The notes under the pieces were generated by a model. It worked only from the letters and a program-made list of their open reading frames with translations. It ran no database searches and was not told where the DNA came from. Made by a program: the position numbers and the translations under genes. Shown here one piece after another: positions 50,080 to 59,657 of a stretch of 64,000 nt of DNA. The DNA is taken from positions 1 through 64,000 of the forward strand of contig NZ_JAHKQN010000035.1 of NCBI RefSeq assembly GCF_018861125.1. The letters run 5' to 3'. This stretch comes from Cellulophaga baltica. GTDB lineage: Bacteria; Bacteroidota; Bacteroidia; Flavobacteriales; Flavobacteriaceae. Position 1 is the first letter of the stretch. Every line of letters begins with the position of its first letter.

Positions 50080-51630
50080 TTAGTCCGTTTTTGTACTTAA
50101 TTTTAAAAATTGTTCTTCGGTTGCTAAGCCCATCATATTATTTTTACGATGTTTTAAGCGCTCTACTGCTTTATCTAAAAATTCAGGATTTACATCTGTT
50201 GGTAAACCTTTAGTTTTTTTGTATTTCGGGTTATCATCCAATTTTGGGAGTGCATCTACTTTAGTTTTAAAACCATTTACAACTTCTTGTAAATCAACAT
50301 CCTTAATTAAATTATTAGTTTCATAGGGGTCACTCTCTAAATCATATAGGCGACTAATCTGCTGTAAGGTATCAACATAAACTTTGTATTTTTTATCACG
50401 CAATACCCGATCTCTAAATTGAATGGCATTTTCTAACCAACCTTCTTCATTAATATGCCCCGGTAAACCACCCATTGATAAAATAAAATCACGTCCAGTC
50501 TCTGTTTCTTTTTCAGTTAAAACCTTTGCAAATGAATGTCCATCAAGTTTAAAATCTGGCTCTTTTTCTGCACCTGCTAAATCTAAAAACGTTGGGAGCA
50601 CATCTGTAAAGTCAACTAAAACATCTGTTTCAAAATGTTTATTATCTGGTGTTTTTACTATAAATGGTGAATTAATTCCATTTTCGGTAAGATAAGCTTT
50701 ACCTCCCCTTATAAACTTTCCATTTCTTTTACCAATAATTGATGGTGAAGTACCATTATCAGTGGTTAACACTAAATATGTATTATCTGATAAGCCCGAT
50801 TTTTCTAAGTTATCAAGAATTTCACCAATAATATAGTCAGTGTAACGTACCATCGCCAAATGCTTTTCATACTTTGTTTTAGCCTCTGGCTCAAGCGGTG
50901 TGTGTACAAATGGTGAATGCGTAAGTACCATTGGGTAGTATATACAGAATGGATTTTCTTTATTGGTATTCATAAAATCAATCACGAAATCTGAAAAAAT
51001 ATCCGGCCCAAATTTACCTTCATAAGTTTTAGTACCTTCTTCAGTTATAATATAAGGATCCCAATAACGCTTATCACTTTCAGGAACTCCTGATTCGTAA
51101 CCTGTCCACATACAGAATTCATCAAAACCTGCTTTTTGCATTGCATTGGGTTCTATTCTAAAATCGTTTATTTGCCATTTACCTGCAATACAAGTTTTGT
51201 AACCTTCTTGGTGTAGTGCTTTTGCAAAACTTGGATTTTTAGCTGTGTCAAAGTTTGCTCCATGTCCCCAACGTGGTACATCATAATGGTTTACCCACCC
51301 ATTATTGTATGGGTATTGACCTGTAATTAAAGCCACACGACTAGGTGTACACTGTGGCATTGAATACACATTATTAAATTTTATACTTGTCTTTACTAAA
51401 GCATCAATATTAGGTGTATTAACTTCTGTTGCACCATAACTAGGAAACCACTCTTTACCCAAATCATCAACCATTATAAAAATAAAATTGGGTTGTATTT
51501 TTTCTTTATTTATTACCGTTGTTGATTTTTCTTTACAAGAGAAAAAACTAAACATAAGTACTGTAAAGCTTAAACACTTTACGACACTTTTATTAAAAAG
51601 ATTATTGTTTATTTTAGTTATTTTTTCCAT
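50080..51630 (-). CDS. S1-family sulfatase, lipoprotein
   Basis: A 516-aa protein from Met at 51630 (the frame is open to 51657 but the extra N-terminus has no signal logic); lipobox FSC near residue 32. Metal-binding DD in FIMVDDLGK, formylglycine motif CTPSR (about 95-99), ITGQYPYNNGW, and TTDNGTSP. Removes sulfate esters after Cys-to-formylglycine conversion, which needs a maturation enzyme not in this window. Its start overlaps the end of the upstream hydrolase gene by 13 bp. Confidence 0.85.
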   Translation of the reverse strand: MEKITKINNNLFNKSVVKCLSFTVLMFSFFSCKEKSTTVINKEKIQPNFIFIMVDDLGKEWFPSYGATEVNTPNIDALVKTSIKFNNVYSMPQCTPSRVALITGQYPYNNGWVNHYDVPRWGHGANFDTAKNPSFAKALHQEGYKTCIAGKWQINDFRIEPNAMQKAGFDEFCMWTGYESGVPESDKRYWDPYIITEEGTKTYEGKFGPDIFSDFVIDFMNTNKENPFCIYYPMVLTHSPFVHTPLEPEAKTKYEKHLAMVRYTDYIIGEILDNLEKSGLSDNTYLVLTTDNGTSPSIIGKRNGKFIRGGKAYLTENGINSPFIVKTPDNKHFETDVLVDFTDVLPTFLDLAGAEKEPDFKLDGHSFAKVLTEKETETGRDFILSMGGLPGHINEEGWLENAIQFRDRVLRDKKYKVYVDTLQQISRLYDLESDPYETNNLIKDVDLQEVVNGFKTKVDALPKLDDNPKYKKTKGLPTDVNPEFLDKAVERLKHRKNNMMGLATEEQFLKLSTKTD

Positions 51631-54083
51631 TCTAAATCTCCATTTTCTAAACTCCAATCATTACCATAATATCCAACAGCCTCAATGCCTTTTATTCCAC
51701 TTTTATAAATTGAAGTATTTAAAATCATCACGTCAGGAATATCAGTACCAGATCCAAAATATTTATTAGGTATTACAGTTTTAAACCCACTAATCCCTGT
51801 TCCTGTAACCACTGCTACCGATGCTACTTCACTATCTTTTCTTGGATACGTTAAGTAGACACCATAATTATCACCTTTTAAAATTTCACCTCCTACCTTA
51901 ATTTCGTTTCGTTTTACTTGTACCGGACTATCTTTTAACAACAACTTCCATGCACTATTGGTTGAAGCATTCCCATAAATAATAACCGAACGTTCTTTAT
52001 ATTTTTTAAGTGAAAATTCTTTATCAGAAATGATATCTATAGAACCATTGCCACGATAATAAAAAGTTTCTGCATCAAAGCGTGCTTTATTAAAAGCCCA
52101 TTTATTTTCAGTAACATTCCCTTTTGTTCCGTAAACAAAAAGCATATTATTTTTAAATGCTTCTTTAAAATTTCCGTAACGTTTTGGGTTTTTCTCAAAA
52201 GTATTTGTTGGTGCATTGGTTAAAATCCATTTCTCGTTTACTTTTTCAAACCAAGCTTCTTTTCCTTTTTTAGCTGATAAATTTTCAAATTCTGAATCAT
52301 CAATCGTAATATTTAAAGTATCAGATGTTTTTGTATGTTTTAAATCGACCTTAAACTTTCTTAGATTTTCTGTTTCAATAGAAATATTCCGAGTTTTTAA
52401 AAACTCATTTTTCTTAATTTGTTTTTCTGTACGTATATTTTGAGTTGCTTTAACTCCTGAAAATTCAAATAATTTTTCTTGCTGATAAAGCGTTACATAA
52501 CGACTTTCAGAAGAAATTCCTGGATTTGCTGTTCTAAACTCAAATGTTTTTACAACATCATTTTCAGGAATAGTATGCCATTTGAAATAATCGAAAATGG
52601 TATGAAAATCAATACCAAACCAGTGTTTCTTATCTTCATATTCTAAATATGCGAAATCAGGATGAAACCCTGCCAAATGCTTTCGCATAAAACGAGCTTG
52701 CTCTACAGGTACAGTTTCATCAGCATCACCATGTTGAATATAAACCCCGTGATGCAAATAATTTCTCGATAATTCTAAAGTGTGACTGGCATGGTTAGAA
52801 CGTGTAAACATATGATCTACAGCCAATTCATTTTCTTCCTTCTCTTTTCCTGCATACGAAAACAATGAATACCAACCCGAAATAGGTGCAATAGCCGCCC
52901 ATTTGTTAGGAAATGTTGCCCCTAAATGCCAAGTTCCATGACCACCCATAGAATGCCCTGTTAAATATGTACGTTTTGGATCTGTACCATACTTATCTTC
53001 TGCAATTTTTTGAACTTCCATAGCATCCCAACGGCCCCAGTCTTCCCAATTAAAACCATAATCTCTTCGGTTTGTCGGTGCTATTACATGGCCCCAATCT
53101 TTAGCTTTATAAGAAGCAGCTTGGTTTCTTGCTTCTACACTCGCGCCATGAACCGATAAAAACATTGCTGGTTTTTCATCCGTTTTTAAATCGCCCTCTT
53201 TAACTGAATAATACTGTACACTTCCATCTATCTTAGAAATAAATGTTCTTGAATATCTGTCTGTAGGAGTCTTTACATGATATAGAATTGAAGCTTCATC
53301 AAGAAGCTCATTTCCATTAAATAATTGAACTTTTACTCGAACTGTATCTTTCTTAGAAAATGAATCTTGAACATTATATGCCACTTTTCGCATTGCTAGT
53401 GGAACAATACTCGGTACTTTGGTTTCTATTTTTTTACCGTTTGAAACAGTTACTAATTTTAGATTTTTTAAATTACTTTTAGTAGCATTCAATAATCTTA
53501 TTGAACCAATTTTTGTATCGCTTTCTGTAGTTAAAAAATCAGGAATAGTCATATCTCTTTTTAATAAAGAAATAGGCTTTACAACAGGTAATAATTGCAT
53601 GTTTACCTGTCCACGACCTCCTTTTACCAAAAATGTATTTTCACCTTTTTTTAATTCTATAGGATGGAATGTCAAATGTTTGTTGTAAACATCACCTCCG
53701 CGAGGAACACCATTTACATAGACTTCATTATGTCCTGAAATTTCTAAAATTCGAAGCTCTTCAACTGGTGAATTATAGGTTACATATAAATAACCTCCTC
53801 TAAGTTTTCTGCTTTTAAAAACACCTTTTTCATCTGCTTCAACTTTTTCCCATTTTTCATCTTCACCATCTCTACCTACTCCAATAACATCATTTTCTAT
53901 GGGCTTGTAATTATCATCAGAAATAAAACTATAAAAAACTGGATCTGTATAAATAATAGTTCGTCTAGCTTGGTTTGTAGACCCGACCATTAATCCCTTT
54001 GTTAAAGGAATAGTATCTTGAGCCATTAAAATTACTGTTGAAAATAATGCTATTAATAAGGTTGAGAGACTTTTGGTTGTCAT
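51618..54083 (-). CDS. secreted serine hydrolase (prolyl-oligopeptidase/esterase type)
   Basis: An 821-aa protein with a signal peptide (cleavage near LMAQ), N-terminal beta-rich domain (about 25-280, with GHNEVYVNGVPRGGD as in a carbohydrate-binding sandwich), then an alpha/beta-hydrolase domain: GHSMGGHGTWHLG (Ser about 375), GDADETVP (Asp) and EDKKHWFG (His). It ends in another beta domain. Such enzymes deacylate polysaccharides. Coupled to the sulfatase by overlap; both may remove substituents before the exo-hydrolases act. Confidence 0.8.
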   Translation of the reverse strand: MTTKSLSTLLIALFSTVILMAQDTIPLTKGLMVGSTNQARRTIIYTDPVFYSFISDDNYKPIENDVIGVGRDGEDEKWEKVEADEKGVFKSRKLRGGYLYVTYNSPVEELRILEISGHNEVYVNGVPRGGDVYNKHLTFHPIELKKGENTFLVKGGRGQVNMQLLPVVKPISLLKRDMTIPDFLTTESDTKIGSIRLLNATKSNLKNLKLVTVSNGKKIETKVPSIVPLAMRKVAYNVQDSFSKKDTVRVKVQLFNGNELLDEASILYHVKTPTDRYSRTFISKIDGSVQYYSVKEGDLKTDEKPAMFLSVHGASVEARNQAASYKAKDWGHVIAPTNRRDYGFNWEDWGRWDAMEVQKIAEDKYGTDPKRTYLTGHSMGGHGTWHLGATFPNKWAAIAPISGWYSLFSYAGKEKEENELAVDHMFTRSNHASHTLELSRNYLHHGVYIQHGDADETVPVEQARFMRKHLAGFHPDFAYLEYEDKKHWFGIDFHTIFDYFKWHTIPENDVVKTFEFRTANPGISSESRYVTLYQQEKLFEFSGVKATQNIRTEKQIKKNEFLKTRNISIETENLRKFKVDLKHTKTSDTLNITIDDSEFENLSAKKGKEAWFEKVNEKWILTNAPTNTFEKNPKRYGNFKEAFKNNMLFVYGTKGNVTENKWAFNKARFDAETFYYRGNGSIDIISDKEFSLKKYKERSVIIYGNASTNSAWKLLLKDSPVQVKRNEIKVGGEILKGDNYGVYLTYPRKDSEVASVAVVTGTGISGFKTVIPNKYFGSGTDIPDVMILNTSIYKSGIKGIEAVGYYGNDWSLENGDLEWKK

Positions 54084-54091
54084 ACGACTGC

Positions 54092-55741
54092 TTAGTTAAT
54101 TAATTTTTTTTCTGTATTTATAAGTTGTTTTACAGTTTCCGGATTTGGTGTTCTGTTTGATGTTGTTTTGGCATCTCCATACCAATACACGCCTACACTA
54201 TACTCCATATCGCATTTAGTCCAGCTCCAAATTTCCATATCAAGTTGAAGTGAGGTGCCAAAAGGCATGACATCTAAAGCGCGAGTTCTTGTTTCTGTAC
54301 TATATTTTTGGGTATTTCTATCTCCAAACTCTGCTTCCGTTTTTCTATTATTTTTGTTATATTTATTAGAATTGGGTTGTGCATGGAATGGATGCTCATA
54401 AAAATCGTTACTCACCCCGCCCCAAGAATAGCCATAATAGTCTTCTGTTCCAGTTCCAAAAATTGAAGGAAAATCTTCTCCATCTACCCAAATTTTTTCA
54501 TCGCCTTCACCCCACCATTTTTTAACAGGATTCCATATCGTTAAAGCATCACCAACATATACACCTCGTCCTTTTAGTGTTACATAATTCCAGTCAGAGA
54601 ATGGTCTTGTAGAAACGGGATATTCTCCTCTCCAAGCCGCATTGAAATACATGCTGTTTTCATCCCAAGTATAATCGCCAACTTCAGCTTCTAAATTGAT
54701 CTCTATAGGATTATCTCCAAGATTAATAACAGAGATTTTTCCTATTTTTTGATATGGCATTACCCATCTGCTAGACATTGTTCCATCATTCTCAACAGTT
54801 CTGTACCAACCTTGAAAAGGATTTAAACCTATACCACTACCAAAAAAATCGCCAATAGGACTCCAAACCGTTTCTTTCCCATCGAACTCCATTTTTAAAA
54901 CTACAGATCGTGTAACCGTTGAATCTTTATAATTTCCAAGTTTTAATGACAATCCTTGAACAGCTTTTGTTCCTGAAGCCAATTCAATAGATTTTTCTTC
55001 ACCTGCGTTTAAAGATTCTGATAATGCAAATCGCTTACCTTCTGTTATCTTTTCCGGAGTTAATAAGGCTTCACCAACTTCTTTAATTAACGCATTTTCC
55101 TGTTTAAAATCTTCTAAAGTAAACGTTTTTATTTTTGTACCTTCATCATATTCACGATATGTAAATTGATAGAAAAATGGTTTTTCGGTTACTGTAATCT
55201 TACAATTTTTAGCATAAGGAATAGGAAAAAAAGATACCGCCGATCGTAACGATTTATGTGCAAAGGGAAACGGAAACAAACCAGTTCCGTTTAAAAGTCC
55301 CAACATATTTCCTTGCAACGTTGGTTCTGTTGCTCCATCTAAATATATTTTAATTATACTAGTTGTATTTGGTTTTTTTGCATTTAAAAAAGGCATCCAA
55401 GTACGTACTATAGCTCCAGCACCTTGATGATCCATTAATACCCATTCTTTTTGTCCATTAATTTCTTCGGTTCGAATAAAATTTTGGTCTTCTTCTTTAT
55501 TTTTTCTGTTAAAATCCTGATTTACAAACCAACCTACTGTATCATTTGGGGTTTTTGAAGCTCTGCTGTAACTACTTTCTTGTTTTAAGCGAAAGTTTTG
55601 TTTTGGAAATCTCGAAATTGCATCACGATCTACCATTTCATCTAATAAAGAGGTCATAGTTACAATTGTTTCTTTTTTTTCTGATTGCGTACAAGAAATT
55701 AAAAACAAACTCAACAAAAATATTAGAGTTATTTTTTTCAT
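54092..55741 (-). CDS. GH172 (DUF2961) protein, lipoprotein
   Basis: A 549-aa protein with lipobox ISC (Cys 17) and the DUF2961 double beta-sandwich: MDHQGAGAIVRTWMP (about 103-117), GLFPFPFAHKS, and GTGTEDYYGYSWGG (about 437-450) carrying acidic residues that are conserved in the family. GH172 members act on arabinofuranose or difructose anhydride; here the substrate is unknown. 9 bp before the start of the esterase gene. Confidence 0.8.
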   Translation of the reverse strand: MKKITLIFLLSLFLISCTQSEKKETIVTMTSLLDEMVDRDAISRFPKQNFRLKQESSYSRASKTPNDTVGWFVNQDFNRKNKEEDQNFIRTEEINGQKEWVLMDHQGAGAIVRTWMPFLNAKKPNTTSIIKIYLDGATEPTLQGNMLGLLNGTGLFPFPFAHKSLRSAVSFFPIPYAKNCKITVTEKPFFYQFTYREYDEGTKIKTFTLEDFKQENALIKEVGEALLTPEKITEGKRFALSESLNAGEEKSIELASGTKAVQGLSLKLGNYKDSTVTRSVVLKMEFDGKETVWSPIGDFFGSGIGLNPFQGWYRTVENDGTMSSRWVMPYQKIGKISVINLGDNPIEINLEAEVGDYTWDENSMYFNAAWRGEYPVSTRPFSDWNYVTLKGRGVYVGDALTIWNPVKKWWGEGDEKIWVDGEDFPSIFGTGTEDYYGYSWGGVSNDFYEHPFHAQPNSNKYNKNNRKTEAEFGDRNTQKYSTETRTRALDVMPFGTSLQLDMEIWSWTKCDMEYSVGVYWYGDAKTTSNRTPNPETVKQLINTEKKLIN

Positions 55742-55782
55742 ATTTAATTTATTTTAATACTGTTATAAGTTGATACCTTTTC

Positions 55783-58134
55783 TTAAATTTTAGGAGTAAC
55801 TCCCATTTCAAATTCCAAAACACCACCTTGTGTAATTTCTTTGTGCGTAATCCAATACCTATCTAAAGTTTTACCATTTAGTTTCATGGATTGAATATAA
55901 ATATTCTCTTTAGAATTGTTTTTTGCTATAATTCTGAAGGTTTTTCCTGAGTAGTAATTGTTGTCTAATTTTATTTCAACCTCATTAAATACTGGACTCG
56001 TAATTTGATATTTATTATCTCCAGGATTTATAGGGTGAATTCCAATTGATGCTAATACATACCAAGCAGACATTTGCCCGACATCTTCATTACCACACAA
56101 ACCATAGGCATCAGTTCCGTAAGCATCACTACAAATAGTACGTGTATATTTTTGAGTTAAATGCGGCACACCTGCTTCATTTAACATAAAAGGTACGTGG
56201 TGTACAGGCTCATTCGGGTGGTTGTAATAATTGTTCCAAAGAAAATCTTCAGGCGTCTTATCAAAGAAAGAAATTAATTCATTTTTAAAAGCTTCCTCAC
56301 CACCCATTAATTCTTTTAAACCATCAATATCATGTGGAACAAACCAACCCTGTTGATACGGATTACTTTCAATACACCCTTGACCATGTACTGTTTTCCC
56401 TTTCCATTCTAACCAAGTACCAGTACTATCTTTAGCTCTAAACCACTGTACTTCGTCGTTCCAGATATTCTTATAATTTTTACTTTTCTTAAAATACTGA
56501 GTTGCAATTGTATTCTTGCCTAAAGACTTAGCCATGGTAGCCAAAGCCCAATCTGAATACGCATATTCTAAAGTTTTTGAAATATGCTTATGTGAATACC
56601 CTAACTCACCATTGCCTGTATTATTTACAGTATTTAAAGAATATTGAAATGCCTTTTCAACATCATAATTACGAATTCCTTTTTGGTACGCATCATTAAT
56701 AACTGATACCGCGGGATTACCTAACATAACACCCGAGTACGAGTTTAACATTTCCCATCGTGGCAAATACTCTCTACCACTCAATTCGGCCATTTGTAAC
56801 AATGAATTTATTTCATCGTTCACCAACTCTGGATTTATTATTGTTTGTAAAGGAAATTGGGATCTAAAAACATCCCAACCACTAAAAATAGTGCGATACG
56901 TAAAATCATCTGTTTGATGTATTTTTTTATCAGCTCCAACGTAATTTCCATTTACATCAGAAAATGCGCGGGGATCTATTAACGTGTGATATAATGAGGT
57001 GTAAAAAATAGTTTTTTCATCATCTGTACCGCCCTCAACAGTTATATTTTCAATGGCTTTGCTCCAGCTATCACGAGCTTCTTGTCTTGTTTGGTCAAAA
57101 TCCCAATGGTCAATATCATGCTCTAAATTCTCTTTAGCACCTGCAACACTAACAAATGAAATTCCACTTTTCAATAAAACTTCTTCACCTTCTTTAGTGT
57201 CAAAATTTGTGTAAAATCCTAGATGCTTACCTTGCATTTCAGTTTTGTCAGTAAATATTTCTGCATTTTTAACAGCATCTTGATAATTATCCCTTCTGAT
57301 ATAACGCATTTTTCTTGGCACATCAGGAATATTGGCTTTCCAAATTCCGTAATCTTTTAATGGCTTGCTAAACTGACAGTAGAAATACACCACATAATCA
57401 GCATTACCAGCTCCAGCACCCCAACCACCACCTTCAGGCGGGCATTTCATCCAACCTTCAATAGTGTTTTCATTAACGATTTTTATATACTGTTCGGTTG
57501 ATGTACCACCTACTCTACGTGATAAATCAATTTGAATACGAGCTCTATCACTTTCAGGGTAGGTAAACTTGATAATTCCAGCTCTTGGTGCTGAAGTTAA
57601 TTCTGTTTTAACATTATAATCATCTAAAGTTACTGCATAGTACCCTGCCTCAGTAGTTTCTGTATCATGAGAAAAACGAGAACGGTAACCACTTTCTGGA
57701 TCCTCAGGAACGCCTCTATTGGTTTGTAGCTTACCAACGGTTGGTGTAACTAAAAAGTTACCCAAATCACCAAACCAACCAATACCACTCATATGCGTAA
57801 AACTGAACCCTTCTAAAGTTGGGTGTGCATAAGAATAACCAGGTCCATTATCACCACCTGTAAAAGTATCAGGACTTAATTGTACCAAACCAAAAGGTGT
57901 TGCTGACCCTGGAAATGTTTTTCCGAAACCGTGGGCATCTTTTGATTTTTTACCATAGGTAATTGCACCAATAATAGGGTCAATATAATCTACAGGTTGT
58001 TTTCCCTCTTTTACAGCAACTACTGTCTCTGCAACATCTTCAGTATTTTTCTTTGAAGATGAACACGAAACAGCAACTAATACACTTAGTAGTAAGCAAT
58101 AATAAACTGGTAATTTTATTTTTTCAATTCTCAT
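55783..58134 (-). CDS. GH92 alpha-mannosidase-like protein, lipoprotein, divergent
   Basis: A 783-aa protein: lipobox VSC (Cys 24), N-terminal sandwich (PFGLVQLSPDTFTGGDNGPGY) and the GH92 barrel. The family motif reads HPNEPVHHVPFML instead of GNEPSHHVSYLY in the other copy, and CGNEDVGQMSAWYVL is normal. The loop with several unusual Trp and Gly residues (GGGWGAGAGN) differs from its paralogue, suggesting another linkage or mannose context. 27 bp after the sulfatase gene. Confidence 0.85.
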   Translation of the reverse strand: MRIEKIKLPVYYCLLLSVLVAVSCSSSKKNTEDVAETVVAVKEGKQPVDYIDPIIGAITYGKKSKDAHGFGKTFPGSATPFGLVQLSPDTFTGGDNGPGYSYAHPTLEGFSFTHMSGIGWFGDLGNFLVTPTVGKLQTNRGVPEDPESGYRSRFSHDTETTEAGYYAVTLDDYNVKTELTSAPRAGIIKFTYPESDRARIQIDLSRRVGGTSTEQYIKIVNENTIEGWMKCPPEGGGWGAGAGNADYVVYFYCQFSKPLKDYGIWKANIPDVPRKMRYIRRDNYQDAVKNAEIFTDKTEMQGKHLGFYTNFDTKEGEEVLLKSGISFVSVAGAKENLEHDIDHWDFDQTRQEARDSWSKAIENITVEGGTDDEKTIFYTSLYHTLIDPRAFSDVNGNYVGADKKIHQTDDFTYRTIFSGWDVFRSQFPLQTIINPELVNDEINSLLQMAELSGREYLPRWEMLNSYSGVMLGNPAVSVINDAYQKGIRNYDVEKAFQYSLNTVNNTGNGELGYSHKHISKTLEYAYSDWALATMAKSLGKNTIATQYFKKSKNYKNIWNDEVQWFRAKDSTGTWLEWKGKTVHGQGCIESNPYQQGWFVPHDIDGLKELMGGEEAFKNELISFFDKTPEDFLWNNYYNHPNEPVHHVPFMLNEAGVPHLTQKYTRTICSDAYGTDAYGLCGNEDVGQMSAWYVLASIGIHPINPGDNKYQITSPVFNEVEIKLDNNYYSGKTFRIIAKNNSKENIYIQSMKLNGKTLDRYWITHKEITQGGVLEFEMGVTPKI

Positions 58135-58160
58135 ATTTTACGCTGTAATCTTAAATAATC

Positions 58161-59657
58161 TTAATGTGCTCCTGCTTTTTTAGTAAGTCCTTTTTTAAAC
58201 ATATCTACAGTAACATCATTTTCTTGTAATTCACCTGAAGTTGTTCTCCCATTTTCAACAATCTGCTTTAATTGTTCTGTCATTTTTTTGACTAGCTTAG
58301 GGTGTTTGTTATACACATTTGTAGTTTCTTCAACATCTTTTTTCATGTTGTACAACTGTATATCAGGGTAATTTTCTTTTATAGCTTTATTATCCGTTGG
58401 TTGACTCCAGCCTCCAGAACCAGGTGTTAATTCTAATTTCCATTTTTTATTACGGATAGAAAACTTACCATTTATAGAGTGATGAACTACTAAATTATAG
58501 TCTGTTTTTGCTTTCTTATTTTCTAACATAGGCAGAATACTATACGAATCTACACCTTCTGAATCTCCTAAATCTAAACCTGTAATTGCTGCACTTGTAG
58601 CCATTAAACTTGTTTGACAAATAAGCTTGTCATTTTTAGAACCTGCTTCAATTTTTCCTGGCCACCTTACAATAAAAGGTATGCGGTGTCCGCCTTCCCA
58701 AATATCAGATTTATAACCTCTAAAATCTGCACTTGGGTAGTGACCAAATTCTTTTTCTAACTTACCCGCTTTTGCTACAGGTGCTGAGCAACCGTTATCA
58801 CTAGTAAAGAAAACTAAAGTATTATCTGCTATTCCATTTTTCTCTAAAGCCTCAAGTACACGACCTACCACATCATCTGTTTCCATTACAAAATCAGCAT
58901 AAGCTCCCATGCCACTTTTTCCTTGCCAAGCTTTTGAAGGTACAACTGGACTGTGTGGAGAGTTTAATGCTAAATACATAAAAAATGGTTCTTCAGTTTT
59001 TGATGCTTTAGTTATATAATCTTCAGCATGATCTCCTAAAAATTGAAGCATTTTAATTGGTTCCATTTTATCAACTACCTTGTCATCTTTTATAACAGTT
59101 TTCATTACACGCGAGTGGTGAAAACCTATATAAGAATCAAACCCACGCGAAACAGGTCCGTTTGGTACCGTTGAACCAATTGCAGGTCCTACTACTTTTT
59201 TTCCGTCGTATACCTGAACAGGTTTTCCTTCATCATCAACAAACTTAAAACCTAAGTGCCATTTACCAATTGCAGCTGTTTTATAGCCTGCTTTTTTAAG
59301 CATTTTTGGCACTGTCATTTGATCTTTATCAATTAGTGGTTCTAGTTCATCGCCACTTGCTAAAACTCCCTGTTGTAATCTTGAACGCCATGAATAACGA
59401 CCCGTTAAAATTGCATAACGTGATGGCGTACATACTGCTGAAGCTGAATGTGCATCAGTAAACGTCATTGATTCTTTCGCAAAAGCATCAATTTTTGGAG
59501 TTAATATCTTCCCTTTCTCAGGGTTTAAAGCTTGTACATCTCCATAACCTAGATCATCACAAATGATATAAAGTATATTCGGTTTCTGTTGTGCTGTTAC
59601 TGAACTCGCAACCAACATTAGTAATACTACTATTTTTGAAATTTTCATGCTCATCAT
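58161..59657 (-). CDS. S1-family sulfatase (arylsulfatase-like), secreted
   Basis: A 498-aa protein with a signal peptide (cleavage near VTAQ). Metal site in IICDDLGYGDV, formylglycine motif CTPSRYAILTG (about 81-91), second site in TSDNGCSAP, and KWHLGF. Start ATG at 59657 overlaps the TGA of the upstream GH20 gene by 4 bp (ATGA). A different S1 subgroup from the sulfatase at 50080, suggesting two sulfate positions. Confidence 0.85.
   Translation of the reverse strand: MMSMKISKIVVLLMLVASSVTAQQKPNILYIICDDLGYGDVQALNPEKGKILTPKIDAFAKESMTFTDAHSASAVCTPSRYAILTGRYSWRSRLQQGVLASGDELEPLIDKDQMTVPKMLKKAGYKTAAIGKWHLGFKFVDDEGKPVQVYDGKKVVGPAIGSTVPNGPVSRGFDSYIGFHHSRVMKTVIKDDKVVDKMEPIKMLQFLGDHAEDYITKASKTEEPFFMYLALNSPHSPVVPSKAWQGKSGMGAYADFVMETDDVVGRVLEALEKNGIADNTLVFFTSDNGCSAPVAKAGKLEKEFGHYPSADFRGYKSDIWEGGHRIPFIVRWPGKIEAGSKNDKLICQTSLMATSAAITGLDLGDSEGVDSYSILPMLENKKAKTDYNLVVHHSINGKFSIRNKKWKLELTPGSGGWSQPTDNKAIKENYPDIQLYNMKKDVEETTNVYNKHPKLVKKMTEQLKQIVENGRTTSGELQENDVTVDMFKKGLTKKAGAH

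Noticed and set aside
50423-50695. Plus-strand frame inside the sulfatase gene
   Set aside because: It is antisense to the conserved sulfatase coding region; no start signal or family match.
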